DNA of 55,323 bases from Brevundimonas subvibrioides (GCA_002280475.1 NCEB01000024.1:1-55323), one strand, 5' to 3'; numbered from the stretch's first letter, positions 1 to 8,810 are shown. Numbers and translations: made by a program. Notes: a model not told the origin generated them from the sequence alone.

Positions 1-75
1 TGTTCATCCGAGAGGCTCCGCAGAGGGTTGGTTGGCTTCGCAACCCCAGCTTCTCAGCACCCCCTCGGGTGAACA
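1..75. repeat. Inverted repeat at the left window edge
   Basis: Bases 1-12 (TGTTCATCCGAG) pair with 64-75 (CTCGGGTGAACA) with one G-U pair, enclosing a further GGGTTG/CAACCC inverted repeat. It lies just downstream of the stop of the minus-strand VOC gene, so it could act as a terminator, although there is no T-run. It could also be the edge of a mobile element cut by the window. The function is unknown. Confidence 0.5.
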
Positions 76-94
76 ACCTTCATAGCTTCGACAC

Positions 95-655
95 CTAGGT
101 CGGCTCCGCAAACTCCTTGTTGTGCAGCCAAGCTGCCTGCCTCACCGGTCGGCGAGTGCGCGTCCATTCTTCAAGCATTTCCGGAGCTATCGCGTGCAAC
201 CGGGCTAGCATTTCCGGCGTCGAGGTATCAGCCGCCAATTCCAGTCGGTGGCCATTGGGATCAAAGAAATAGATCGATTGGAACAGCTCGTGGTTGGTCG
301 GGCCGACCACGTCGACGCCCCTAGCTTCCAGTCGCAATTTCGTCTCGTTCAAGATCTCAAGGTCAGCGACCTTGAAAGCAATGTGCTGCACCCAATCGGG
401 GGTGTTGGGATCACGTCCCATCGGGGGCGACTCGGGGATTTCGAAGAAGGCCAGTACGTTTCCGCAGCCGGCATCAAGGAACACATGCATGTAGGGATTG
501 ACGTCCTTGGTCGAAGGGACGCGGTCTTCGGAAATCGCAAGCAGGAAGTCCATTCCGAGGGTATCGCGATAAAACTCGACCGTCTGCCTTGTGTCGCGGC
601 ATCGATAGGCGACGTGGTGGATTCGTTCGACAAGCACAGGAAGATCCTTTCTCAT
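95..655 (-). CDS. VOC-fold (glyoxalase/dioxygenase superfamily) protein
   Basis: A 186-residue protein with one vicinal-oxygen-chelate domain. A typical first strand-helix (IHHVAYRC near residue 12, then VEFYRDTLGM) is followed by VQHIAF and a C-terminal YFFDPNGHRLEL, which supply the usual His/Glu metal ligands. The ATG at 655 fits the domain start; in-frame starts further upstream would run through the end of hpd. Only 10 bases separate it from the hpd stop, so the two were probably co-transcribed. The family includes glyoxalases, extradiol dioxygenases and resistance proteins; the substrate cannot be told from sequence. The neighbour suggests an aromatic or keto-acid compound, but that is inference. 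Confidence 0.75.
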   Translation of the reverse strand: MRKDLPVLVERIHHVAYRCRDTRQTVEFYRDTLGMDFLLAISEDRVPSTKDVNPYMHVFLDAGCGNVLAFFEIPESPPMGRDPNTPDWVQHIAFKVADLEILNETKLRLEARGVDVVGPTNHELFQSIYFFDPNGHRLELAADTSTPEMLARLHAIAPEMLEEWTRTRRPVRQAAWLHNKEFAEPT

Positions 656-665
656 CACGCCGGGA

Positions 666-1609
666 TCAAATGACGCCGCGACGTTCCTGGTCCTTTTCGA
701 GCATGCGGAAGAGCGCCCCGAAATTCCCTTCGCCAAAGCCGTCATTGTCGACCCTCTGGATGATCTCGACGAAGATCGGACCGATCAGATTCCTTGTGAA
801 GATCTGTAGCAGGTAGCCGTCATCATCCCCGTCAACCAGCACCTGATGCGCCCGGATCCTGGCATGGTCTTCCTGCACTCCCTGCACGCGGGTGAAGACG
901 TCGGCGTAGTAGTCCGGGTCGATATCCAGGGTCTCGATCGAACTGCCAGTGAGCGCGTCCAGTGAGGCGAGGATGTCGTCAGTCAGAAAGGCCAGGTGCT
1001 GGACCCCCGGACCCCGGTATTCCTCAAGGAACTCGCTGATCTGGTCCTTGCTGGACTTGGGTTCGTTGACATCTCGCCCACCGGAACGTTGTTGGTGAGA
1101 TGGTCGATCCGCTCGAATCCCTTGGCGTCACGGATTGCTGGGCTCCCGAGGGCGACAAAATCGATGTCGTAGATTGGGGCCGTGCGTCCCAGGCTCTCAA
1201 CGAAGTAGATCAGACTGTCGCCGATCCCGTAGATCGCCGGGTAGGGCAGATCCGGAATACCCGCCGGTACTGGCCGGGCGCCACGCCGGACAGCCTCCGT
1301 TAGCGCCTGTTGGGCGTCGTCAACGCGCCAGCCCATGGAACAGATCGAGGGGCCGTGGGCCTGTGCGAACGCCGCGGAAAACCCCTGGCGCTCGCCGTTG
1401 AGCAGGAAATGGATGTCGTTCTGGCGGAAATAGGTGATGTCCTTGGTTGGGTGTCGCCGGAGCTTCGAGAACCCGAATTCAAGGAAGAGCGTCTCGAGGG
1501 CATCCACGGCCGGCCCGCAGAATTCCGTAAACTCGATTCCACGCATGCCCAGAGGATTATGTTCGTCCACGGCCTGGCCCTCTTCATGATCCGAGGCGAC
1601 GCAATTCAC
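666..1609 (-). pseudogene. hpd: 4-hydroxyphenylpyruvate dioxygenase, disrupted by deletion and frameshift
   Basis: Both halves of a 4-hydroxyphenylpyruvate dioxygenase (tyrosine catabolism, forms homogentisate) are present in different frames. The N-terminal half begins at a GTG at 1609 and runs to NNVPVGEM near 1075. The C-terminal half (NEPKSSKDQ to RRGVI) continues in another frame to the TGA at 666. Roughly 40 residues expected between the two parts are absent. All three iron ligands of the family can be seen (His in RIDHLTNN, His in VQHLAFL, Glu in FVEIIQR), but no single reading frame joins them. This indicates a small deletion that also shifted the frame; a sequencing error alone would not remove 40 codons. 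The gene is divergent from the LysR regulator. Confidence 0.85.
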
Positions 1610-1644
1610 CCGGTCGCAAAGCGGATTAGATGGGTTTGAATGTC

Positions 1645-1663
1645 AAATATATCGATTATATTT
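1645..1663. promoter_or_regulatory. AT-rich palindrome, candidate LysR operator
   Basis: AAATATA-tcgat-TATATTT is a perfect inverted repeat with 7-base arms in the divergent hpd/lysR intergenic region, 35 bases upstream of the regulator start. It has the symmetric T-rich to A-rich layout of LysR-type sites and stands out in this GC-rich DNA. Confidence 0.55.
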
Positions 1664-1697
1664 GCGATTCTTGATCACCATTTTTGATGATTTACGC

Positions 1698-2570
1698 ATG
1701 ACCCCCGACATCGACGCGTTGAGAGCGCTGGACGCTATCGTAACGTGCGGCGGCTTTGCCGGTGCCGCGCGGCGGCTCAACCGGGTCCAATCTGCTATCA
1801 GCTACCAGGTTCGCAAACTGGAAGATCAGCTCGGGCTCATGCTGCTGGACCGAGGCGGATACCGTGTTCAACTGACTCCGGCGGGCGAAATCATGCTGAT
1901 CGAAGCGCGCAAGGTGATCGCCCAGGCCGAGCACATGGAGGCGCTCGCACGCCGGTTCGCGACAGGATGGGAACCACGACTGACTGTCATCGTGGACGGC
2001 ATTCTGCCGCTGGAACCGACGCTCGCGGCGCTTAAGCTGCTCGCTGAGGAGCGGGTCCCGACCCGCGTTCAGGTCAAGGTCGAGTTCCTGGGCGGCGTTC
2101 AGTTCCGTTTCGACAAGGACGAGGCGGACCTGATGCTAGTGAAGGACTATCTGGCCCGTCCGGATCTGCACGCCCAGCCCCTGCCGGACGTCACCTGCAT
2201 CCTGTGCGCGTCAGCTGACCATCCCCTTGCGGCGGCAGTGTCCGTCGACCTGACTGACCTTCAGGAGCACGTCGAGCTGTCGGTTCAGGACTCCAGTGAC
2301 CAGGGAAATGACCGTCATATGTTTGGCGGTGAGCGGGTGTTCTATCTCTCGGGGTTTGTCGCCAAGAAACAGGCATTGCTGATGGGCTTGGGATTCGGCT
2401 GGATGCCCAAGTACCTGGTGGAAGAAGACCTCCGGTGCGGGCGCTTGCGTGAGTTGCCATTCGTGGGCGGCCGACGATATCGCTTTACCCCGCAGCTAGT
2501 CCGGCGCGCGAACCGTCCCCTCGGCCTCGCCGGTGCGCGCCTGGCTGAACTGCTGCGCGACAAACCCTAG
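1698..2570 (+). CDS. LysR-family transcriptional regulator
   Basis: A 290-residue protein of normal LysR length. The winged-helix DNA-binding domain occupies about residues 3-62 (AARRLNRVQSAISYQVRKLE, then LLDRGGYRVQLTPAGE), and a periplasmic-binding-protein-like effector domain follows from about residue 90. The ATG at 1698 places the HTH at the usual distance from the N terminus. It is divergent from the broken hpd gene and co-directional with the dipeptidase gene 150 bases downstream. Palindromes at 1645-1663 and 2663-2677 are plausible binding sites. The effector is unknown. Confidence 0.9.
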   Translation: MTPDIDALRALDAIVTCGGFAGAARRLNRVQSAISYQVRKLEDQLGLMLLDRGGYRVQLTPAGEIMLIEARKVIAQAEHMEALARRFATGWEPRLTVIVDGILPLEPTLAALKLLAEERVPTRVQVKVEFLGGVQFRFDKDEADLMLVKDYLARPDLHAQPLPDVTCILCASADHPLAAAVSVDLTDLQEHVELSVQDSSDQGNDRHMFGGERVFYLSGFVAKKQALLMGLGFGWMPKYLVEEDLRCGRLRELPFVGGRRYRFTPQLVRRANRPLGLAGARLAELLRDKP

Positions 2571-2602
2571 CTGCGACGGCCTAAGCGCTGTCCCGGCAGT
2601 CT

Positions 2603-2619
2603 GGATCAAACGTTGATCC
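2603..2619. promoter_or_regulatory. Inverted repeat GGATCAA-acg-TTGATCC
   Basis: Perfect 7-base arms with a 3-base spacer, 33 bases after the LysR stop and upstream of the dipeptidase. There is no T-run, so it is not a classical terminator. Its GATCAA/TTGATC half-sites resemble those of the palindrome at 21447-21464, so it may be an operator. Confidence 0.4.
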
Positions 2620-2662
2620 GCGAGCACCCGTCGTGGCGTTCAAGGCGCTCGACCCGCGGATC

Positions 2663-2682
2663 ATTATCGATCATAATCAATC
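2663..2682. promoter_or_regulatory. Candidate operator upstream of the dipeptidase gene
   Basis: ATTAT-cgatc-ATAAT is a perfect inverted repeat (2663-2677). It overlaps the 12-mer TCATAATCAATC (2671-2682), which recurs exactly at 7219-7230 in front of the TonB-receptor gene. It lies about 40 bases before the dipeptidase ATG, a typical operator position. Confidence 0.5.
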
Positions 2683-2721
2683 GCAATATATCACGACCCA
2701 TGAGGGGCGGAGCGGCATCGC

Positions 2722-3915
2722 ATGCGAACTATTGACCGACGTTCACTCATTCTCGCCGCCGCCGCGGGTGCGGCTTCAATGGTCGCGGGTTCAGGCCGCA
2801 CACAGGGGGCGCAGGTGGATCCCGCCATTGGATTTGCCCCGGACAATGCCTTTCTCGTGCAGGCAAATCGATTGCTCGCCCGCGTTCCCGCCATAGACAT
2901 ACACGCCCATCCCGGACGCACGTTTGGACTTGGCGCCGTCGGGCTTTCACCACCGGTGGCCGCAATGGTGGCCGGCGGTCCCTTCGAAGCCCGGACTATG
3001 GAGGACATGCGGGCCGGCGGGCTCACCGGCGGGAGCTTTTCCGCCGTCGCGGACTTACAGCTTCTGGACGCTCGGGGAACCGCCCTGGTGGCGACCCGAC
3101 CCTTTGGACCCGGAGAAGCCCAGGCCAGCTACGAGCGGCAGATCGCCAATCTCAAGACCAACATCGCGGCCAACGGCGGCGACATCGTGCTTGCGCCGTC
3201 CGACTTCGCCAGGCTGAAACGTCAGGGAAAGATCGCGGCCCTGCTGACCGTCGAAGGCGGCGACTTCCTGGTCGGCGATGTGTCACGGGTCGGGGGGGCG
3301 TTCAACGACGGTGTGCGGTCGATCACCCTCGTCCACTACCGCCCGAATGAACTGGGCGATATCCAGACCGCTCCCGCAGTGAATGGCAACCTGACCGGCT
3401 TCGGTCGCGAGGTCGTCGCCGAAATGGGGCGTCTAGGGATGGTCATCGACATCGCCCATGCCACCGAGGCGGTTGTCGCCGGCGTTCTGGCGACCACGGA
3501 CCGCCCGGTCATGTGTTCCCATACCCACGTTCTTGGACATGGCGTGGAGAACGCCCGGTTCATCACCGAGGGGCTGGCGCGCGACATCGCCGCCCACGGC
3601 GGCGTCATCGGGGCCTGGCCGGCCGGGATCGGCGCAAGCACCCTAAACGACTTCGTCGACCGGATCTTCCAGCTGAGCGAGGTGGTCGGCCCCAGGCATG
3701 TGTCCCTGGGAACCGATATGGACGCCAACTACCGACCGATCATGACCAGCTACCGCCAGCTGCCGCTGGTCGTGTCGGAACTGCTGCGCCGGGGCTATGG
3801 CGTGGACAACACCACGGCCTTCCTCGGTGGCAACTTCCTGCGAGTCTTCAAGACCGTCTGGGCCAAGCGCGAGGATGCTCCATTTATCAGTTGGCCCGAC
3901 CTCTGGCCCGGCTAG
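2722..3915 (+). CDS. Tat-exported membrane dipeptidase (peptidase M19 family)
   Basis: A 397-residue protein. The N terminus (RTIDRRSLILAAAAGAAS) has the twin-arginine and hydrophobic pattern of a Tat signal, so it is probably exported folded with its metals. The body matches the amidohydrolase-fold M19 dipeptidases: DIHAHPG near residue 59 (family usually HxD), EGGDFL near 177, CSHTHV near 267 and GTDMDANYR near 331 supply the expected metal and active-site positions. M19 enzymes hydrolyse dipeptides or related amides. The substrate is unknown, and the link to the surrounding sugar genes is unclear. It is probably controlled by the adjacent LysR protein. Confidence 0.8.
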   Translation: MRTIDRRSLILAAAAGAASMVAGSGRTQGAQVDPAIGFAPDNAFLVQANRLLARVPAIDIHAHPGRTFGLGAVGLSPPVAAMVAGGPFEARTMEDMRAGGLTGGSFSAVADLQLLDARGTALVATRPFGPGEAQASYERQIANLKTNIAANGGDIVLAPSDFARLKRQGKIAALLTVEGGDFLVGDVSRVGGAFNDGVRSITLVHYRPNELGDIQTAPAVNGNLTGFGREVVAEMGRLGMVIDIAHATEAVVAGVLATTDRPVMCSHTHVLGHGVENARFITEGLARDIAAHGGVIGAWPAGIGASTLNDFVDRIFQLSEVVGPRHVSLGTDMDANYRPIMTSYRQLPLVVSELLRRGYGVDNTTAFLGGNFLRVFKTVWAKREDAPFISWPDLWPG

Positions 3916-4024
3916 ACCATTTTTGCTACAGGACGGATCGACCTGAATCCAAAAAATGGTCCAGAATTACGCTGGAGCGAAATCTGAGCCTTGGCGGACT
4001 GCGTCCACCAAGACCGATTTCGCT
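3915..4024. terminator. Two consecutive hairpins between convergent genes
   Basis: GACCATTTTT (3915-3924) pairs with AAAAAATGGTC (3951-3961). AGCGAAATC (3976-3984) pairs exactly with GATTTCGCT (4016-4024) around an inner CTTGG/CCAAG-type stem. The region lies between the convergent dipeptidase and oxidoreductase stops, so a bidirectional terminator is the simplest reading. The compound structure could also be a remnant of a small palindromic element. Confidence 0.5.
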
Positions 4025-4996
4025 CTAGGGCCGGTAGCCGCCACAACGATAGATCGCCTCGATGGCCGCCAGGTTGTCGACGATATCGTCGCCCTCGGTC
4101 GGCAGGGGTGTTCCATTTGCCATAGCGACCTCGACCGCGGCCAGTTGATGGAAGTAGCTGGTGGTCATGACAGACGTCTCATGTCGCCACTCACCGTCCG
4201 TGCGCCAGCGCAGTTCGTGGCCGGTCTGGGGCGTGATTGGGTTGCGAACGAACAGCTCGCCCCGGTCTCCGATCAGACGCAGCGTCGTCGTTCGGCCCCG
4301 ATCATGCGGGACCATCGAACAGCCAAGGGTTCCTCGGGTCCCGCTCGCGAAGAGCAATTCGGTATCGACACTCTGGTCGACGCCGGTCGGGGCCAGTTCG
4401 ATCTTCGACGAGCATACCGTGAACGGTCCGCAGATCGTGCGCAGCCAGTGGACCGGATAGCATCCCAGATCCATCAATGCTCCGCCCCCCATCTCTGGAT
4501 CCCACCGGATTTCTCCGGGCCGGAAGGGGACAGGCACATCGATCGCCGCCTTGGCCTCGCCGATCACCCCCAGTTCGCCCGATGCCACGATCTCGAGGAT
4601 GCGCGCGAAGAGCGGATGATAGCGATAATGGAAGCCTTCGATCAGGCGGCGTCTCGATAGGATCGCCGAATCGACCATTCGTCGCGCCTGAATCGCGTTC
4701 AGCGCCGACGGCTTTTCGAGCAACACATGTTTTCCGGCGGCTAGGGCAGAGACCGTCCACCGCTCGTGGAGCGGAACCGGAAGGGCATTGTAGACTAGGT
4801 CCACATCATCGCGCGCCAACAGAGCGGTGTAAGAGGATTCCGCGTGTGGAATTTCATATTGGGCAGCATAGGCTTTCGCGCGATCGAAGTCGCGCGCGGC
4901 CACGGCCACGACCTCGACGCCCGGCAGGTCGAGACAGGGCTCCAGGACCGCAAGGGGCGCGATCCTGGAGGCTCCGAGCAGGCCGATTCTCAACAT
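4025..4996 (-). CDS. Gfo/Idh/MocA-family NAD(P)-dependent oxidoreductase
   Basis: A 323-residue protein with an N-terminal Rossmann fold (GLLGASRIAP at residues 5-14), the family signature LLEKPSA near residue 93 and the C-terminal substrate domain (GGALMDLGCYP). The ATG at 4996 is chosen because the Rossmann strand begins immediately after it; the open frame upstream runs into the end of the TonB-receptor gene. It lies 41 bases downstream of that gene on the same strand, so they are probably one operon. Family members oxidise sugars, inositols or dihydrodiols. A sugar substrate linked to the imported glycan is an inference. Confidence 0.85.
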   Translation of the reverse strand: MLRIGLLGASRIAPLAVLEPCLDLPGVEVVAVAARDFDRAKAYAAQYEIPHAESSYTALLARDDVDLVYNALPVPLHERWTVSALAAGKHVLLEKPSALNAIQARRMVDSAILSRRRLIEGFHYRYHPLFARILEIVASGELGVIGEAKAAIDVPVPFRPGEIRWDPEMGGGALMDLGCYPVHWLRTICGPFTVCSSKIELAPTGVDQSVDTELLFASGTRGTLGCSMVPHDRGRTTTLRLIGDRGELFVRNPITPQTGHELRWRTDGEWRHETSVMTTSYFHQLAAVEVAMANGTPLPTEGDDIVDNLAAIEAIYRCGGYRP

Positions 4997-5037
4997 CTGG
5001 ACGATGATCTTCCCGGCCTGCCGACAACAGTCCGGAC

Positions 5038-7137
5038 TCAGAAGCGAACGCTGACGCTGGCCCCCCAGGTCCGGGGCGGCCTGGCCGTGACGACCGCGCC
5101 GAAGGCCTGAAGGCCGACGCGAGGGCCCGCTCCAAGGGCGCCCTGCACCCATTGCAGGTGTTGGGCGGCGCTCGGAACAAAAGTGCCGACCAGCGCCGAA
5201 TCCTCTTCGAGCGCATTGTTTACGTAGATCCGCACTGAGGTGTTTCCGAAGTCCAGACCGGTGCGGAGATTGAGGATATTCGACGCGCCGGTAAAGGCGT
5301 CGGCGGTCTGCACCGAACTCTGGTCCGACTGATAGCTGAAGTCGGCCCGGCTGAACCACTCGACCCCGTCAGCAACGGGATAGGTATACTGGGCTGAAAT
5401 ATTGCTCTGCCATTCGGAGACATATTGCAGCCGGCGCCCGTTGAGCACGGGGTCCATACCCAGCAAGGCCAAGGTGCCGAAGGTGTAGTCATCATAGTGA
5501 GAGTCGGTATAGGCGACCCCGGCGCTGAGCTCGAGGCCGTCCATCGGCATGGCGCGCATTTCCAGCTCAACGCCCTTGACGGTCGACTTGCCGGCATTGA
5601 CATTTAGCGTGGCGAAGGTGGCGCCCAGGGCCCGGACGATCTGGTCGGACCAGTCGATCTGATAGGCCGCCAGGTTCAGCACCAGACGTCCGTCGTACCA
5701 GGAGGTCTTGGCGCCGACCTCATAGTTCCAGGCCGACTCCGGATTATAGGTCCGCTCGGAGGGCAGAATCGCACCGGCCACGGTGACGACGTTGAAGCCG
5801 CCGACCTTCTCGCCCTTGGACGCGCTGGCGTAGATCATCGCGTCCGGGGTGAGCTGATAGTCGACCGTGAACCTCGGCAGGACACTCTCGAAATCGCGTT
5901 CGTTGACGTAGGTGCCGGTAACCAGGCCAGTGAGCTGGCTTGCGTCGCGCGAGACTACGCGCTTGGTTTCAGTGGACCAGCGTGTTTCGGCCGAGACCGA
6001 CAGGCGGTCGGTGAGACTGAGGCGAGCCTGGCCATAAACCGCGTAGCTTTCCGTTTCCTCGTGCAGGTCATTGATCAAACCGCCCAGCAACTGCCGGCGG
6101 ACGCCGCCCGGGAGTGCGAGATTAGAAGCATAGGTCAGCGCCGCGCCGCGCCAGAAGTCCTCAAGATGGGTATCGCTTTCTGACCTATAGAAATAGGCGC
6201 CCGCGAGCCACTGGAACCGGCTCTCGCCCGTCGAGACTAAGCGCAGCTCCTGACTCACCTCGTTGAGGTCGCTGATCGTGTTCGCAAAGCGTGCATCGAC
6301 CGCCGAATAGTCATTGTCGACTGCAAAATCCAAATGCACGTCGTTGTAGCCGGTGATCGAGGTCAGGGAGACAGCACCCAGGTCCCAGTCTGCAGTCAAC
6401 GACGTGGCGGTGACGGTGCGATCGTTGTGCCCCGGTGTGACGGCGAAAGACGTTGGCGCAGCCAGCTCGCCGCGATAGATCTGGTTCGTCGCCGGAAAGC
6501 CGAGGCGAAAATAGAGCTGGTCCTCGACGATCGGACCGCTCACCGAGCCGCGTAGCCCGATGCTGTTGGCCTCGCCGTAGCTCGCCTCAATCCGGCCCTC
6601 AGGACTATTCGAAGGCGCGCGGGTAATGATGTTTACCGCGCCGCCGAACGTGTTCCGACCGTAGAGCGCGCTCTGGGGACCCTTCACGATTTCAACCCGC
6701 GCGACGTCGTCGCCGAGCGAGGCATCCATGATGGCTCTGGACGACTGATAGACCCCATCGACGAAGAAGCCGACGTTCGGCTCGCCGATCGTGGTCGACT
6801 GGCCGCGAATGACCGGTGTCGCCGCCGATCCGCCGAACAGGGGGGCGAAGGTAAAACCGGGCGTCAGACGGGAGATGTCCTCAATGTCGACGAGGCCCGC
6901 CGCTTCGATCGTTCTTTCCGTAAACGCCGAGATCGAGAGCGGCACCTCCTGGAGGCTTTCTTCGCGCTTGCGAGCCGTGACGACAATGTCGTCAATGGTG
7001 GTAGCGTCTTGAACAGCTACTTCTGGCTGCGCCGGAGCGGTCTGGGCGAATGCCTGGGCAGATGGCATGGCGAAAAAACCGGCGAGCGCGGTCGCCCCGT
7101 AGAGACGCAAGGCCAAGCGTCGTTGAGATCCCGTCAT
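5038..7137 (-). CDS. TonB-dependent outer-membrane receptor
   Basis: A 699-residue receptor. It has an N-terminal signal peptide ending near AQAFAQ (residue 31), a TonB box DDIVVTA near residue 50, a plug domain (VPLSISAF, VYQSSRA, VKGPQSALYGRNTFGGAVNI) and a 22-strand barrel ending in the typical C-terminal aromatic residue (VSVRF). A strong Shine-Dalgarno sequence (GGGGAGGAG) precedes the ATG. It lies downstream of the rhamnulokinase-like gene and upstream of the oxidoreductase. Caulobacterales use such receptors to take up oligosaccharides, so a rhamnose-containing glycoside is a plausible ligand. The operator at 7220-7236 lies in its leader. Confidence 0.95.
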   Translation of the reverse strand: MTGSQRRLALRLYGATALAGFFAMPSAQAFAQTAPAQPEVAVQDATTIDDIVVTARKREESLQEVPLSISAFTERTIEAAGLVDIEDISRLTPGFTFAPLFGGSAATPVIRGQSTTIGEPNVGFFVDGVYQSSRAIMDASLGDDVARVEIVKGPQSALYGRNTFGGAVNIITRAPSNSPEGRIEASYGEANSIGLRGSVSGPIVEDQLYFRLGFPATNQIYRGELAAPTSFAVTPGHNDRTVTATSLTADWDLGAVSLTSITGYNDVHLDFAVDNDYSAVDARFANTISDLNEVSQELRLVSTGESRFQWLAGAYFYRSESDTHLEDFWRGAALTYASNLALPGGVRRQLLGGLINDLHEETESYAVYGQARLSLTDRLSVSAETRWSTETKRVVSRDASQLTGLVTGTYVNERDFESVLPRFTVDYQLTPDAMIYASASKGEKVGGFNVVTVAGAILPSERTYNPESAWNYEVGAKTSWYDGRLVLNLAAYQIDWSDQIVRALGATFATLNVNAGKSTVKGVELEMRAMPMDGLELSAGVAYTDSHYDDYTFGTLALLGMDPVLNGRRLQYVSEWQSNISAQYTYPVADGVEWFSRADFSYQSDQSSVQTADAFTGASNILNLRTGLDFGNTSVRIYVNNALEEDSALVGTFVPSAAQHLQWVQGALGAGPRVGLQAFGAVVTARPPRTWGASVSVRF

Positions 7138-7218
7138 GTGGCGTCTCCTCCCCTTTTATCGGGAGAGCTCGATCCGGCTATCCCATTGTTGAAACTGACC
7201 GCGTAAGCTCTAATTCGC

Positions 7219-7236
7219 TCATAATCAATCATTATG
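7219..7236. promoter_or_regulatory. Candidate operator CATAAT-caatc-ATTATG
   Basis: A perfect inverted repeat at 7220-7236, 83 bases upstream of the TonB-receptor start. It contains the 12-mer TCATAATCAATC (7219-7230) shared exactly with 2671-2682 in front of the dipeptidase gene. Two such copies in AT-rich leaders of a GC-rich region suggest a common regulator. Confidence 0.55.
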
Positions 7237-7260
7237 AATCGCATTCAGTCGAGACTTGCG

Positions 7261-8673
7261 CTATTCGGCCAATTCGAGGCGCCGGAGCCACAGTTGGCGG
7301 TAATCGGTCAGGTCCGACGCCAAGGGTCGGACCGCGAGCAGGGCCTTGGACGGCGCGGCGCCCGGCCTGAGCAGTAGAAACGTGCCGAACGACACGTCGC
7401 CGTCGGCAGCGCTCACGAATACGCGAGCGCCGCGCCTCAATGTCGCCAAGGCGCGTACGAAAGACGGAGCGTTGGCGAATCGCCCCTCGACCAGAAGCGT
7501 GTCCCGGGCTCCGATCCGGTCGAGCATGTGGTCGATCACCAGCGCGGCATAGAGACCGATGGCGGCGGCGGCCTGGCAAGGATTCGCGGGACGGTCGATC
7601 CATCGCCCGATCCGGTCCGGAAACGGTCCCGTTCCGCGCACCATCGTTGGCAGGATCATGGCGCCGGACGCCAGACAGTCGGTGACCGCGTCAATGATCG
7701 ACTCCTGCTCGACGCCGTCGTCCAGCCGGATCTGAAGACCTTCGCAAAGGATTTCGATCTCGCGCCCCCCCATGAACAGCGCGGTCGGCACGGGCGCGCC
7801 GGTGGGGTCGATGCTGATCAGGCATCCCGGATTCGGGGCGCGGTACAGGGCCGTCAGATCCGCTCCGATCCCGGGCGACCGCATGGCGACGAACCATGTT
7901 CCTGTTGAGATCACCGTCGCCTCCGTGCCCGCGATTTCCGGACGCGTGCGCGCCGCATGAAGGGCAGCGTTGGAATCGTGGACGCCGACGTGAACCTTCA
8001 CATCGCAGGGCAAGCCTGTCCGAGCGACCCACTCGGGAAGCAGAGTTCCCAGGACATCGGACGCGTGTCTCAGTGGCGCCAGGCGCGCGGCCCATCCGCG
8101 GCGCACAGCGAGGGGAGAAGGCCGCCCGGTCCGGGGCGACCAGAGATCGGTGTGCGATCCGAGACTGGAGACCTCGCTGGCCGCGACGCCACAGAGCCGC
8201 CAGGACCAGTACTGCGCCCAAGGGAGGATGGTTGCGTCGCCTGTGAGCAACTCCGGATACAACCATTCCAGGTGGGCGAGTTGCATTCCCAGATTGAGCC
8301 CAAGCCCCATCGGCGGCGACCCGTTCCAGGAGAAGCGATCACGGTCGTTGAGATAGGCGTCTCGGACAACTTCGGGAGGCTCGCACTCATAGTCCATCGG
8401 TGGCAACGCCAGCCTCCCATCGCGGAGGATTGCCGCCGCCGCGCCGTGAGCGACGGGAATGATCGATCCGACCGGCCCCGCTGCGGCGAAATCAGCCAAG
8501 ACCTCAGCCAGCCAAGTCTCGATGCCGTTCACATCCAGTGCGGTGTAGCTGCCAGCGTCCACTTTCCGAGTGGCCCGCGTCTCGCGTCGGATGCAGTCCC
8601 CAGTCGAAGTCCAGAGGGTCGCCTTCGACGTCGTCTTGCCGAAATCCAGCACCATTGTCAGCGAACGGGGCAT
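7261..8673 (-). CDS. FGGY-family carbohydrate kinase, probable L-rhamnulokinase
   Basis: A 470-residue FGGY kinase with two ribonuclease-H-like ATPase lobes. The first phosphate-binding motif LDFGKTTSKATLW lies near residue 8; VHVGVHDSN and STGTWFVAM lie in the middle, and LLVEGRFANAPSFVRAL near the C terminus. The ATG at 8673 is preceded by GGAG at good spacing; a TTG one codon upstream is less likely. It is divergent from the rhamnose isomerase, whose product L-rhamnulose needs phosphorylation at C1, so the kinase role fits the context. The family also contains fuculokinases, and sequence alone does not exclude that. Confidence 0.85.
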   Translation of the reverse strand: MPRSLTMVLDFGKTTSKATLWTSTGDCIRRETRATRKVDAGSYTALDVNGIETWLAEVLADFAAAGPVGSIIPVAHGAAAAILRDGRLALPPMDYECEPPEVVRDAYLNDRDRFSWNGSPPMGLGLNLGMQLAHLEWLYPELLTGDATILPWAQYWSWRLCGVAASEVSSLGSHTDLWSPRTGRPSPLAVRRGWAARLAPLRHASDVLGTLLPEWVARTGLPCDVKVHVGVHDSNAALHAARTRPEIAGTEATVISTGTWFVAMRSPGIGADLTALYRAPNPGCLISIDPTGAPVPTALFMGGREIEILCEGLQIRLDDGVEQESIIDAVTDCLASGAMILPTMVRGTGPFPDRIGRWIDRPANPCQAAAAIGLYAALVIDHMLDRIGARDTLLVEGRFANAPSFVRALATLRRGARVFVSAADGDVSFGTFLLLRPGAAPSKALLAVRPLASDLTDYRQLWLRRLELAE

Positions 8674-8772
8674 CAAGGTCTCCGGATAAGGACGCGATCA
8701 GGGGGTGGCTGCTGCCTGCTGGACAGAGCGGCCCACTGCTGTAAGGTCGATCATCTTCAGTCACTATACGTC

Positions 8773-8784
8773 AAGATCGATCTT
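8773..8784. promoter_or_regulatory. Palindrome AAGATCGATCTT in the kinase/isomerase intergenic region
   Basis: A perfect 12-base palindrome 27 bases upstream of the proposed CTG start of the isomerase, in the 137-base divergent spacer shared with the kinase gene. It is a candidate operator for the local DeoR or LysR regulator. Confidence 0.4.
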
Positions 8785-8810
8785 TCATTCTCGACCCCAA
8801 GGCCAATACC

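Noticed and set aside
1..75. TPP riboswitch suggested by GGGGTGCTGAGA on the minus strand
   Set aside because: The second half of the TPP aptamer consensus is absent, and the position is downstream of a gene, not before one.
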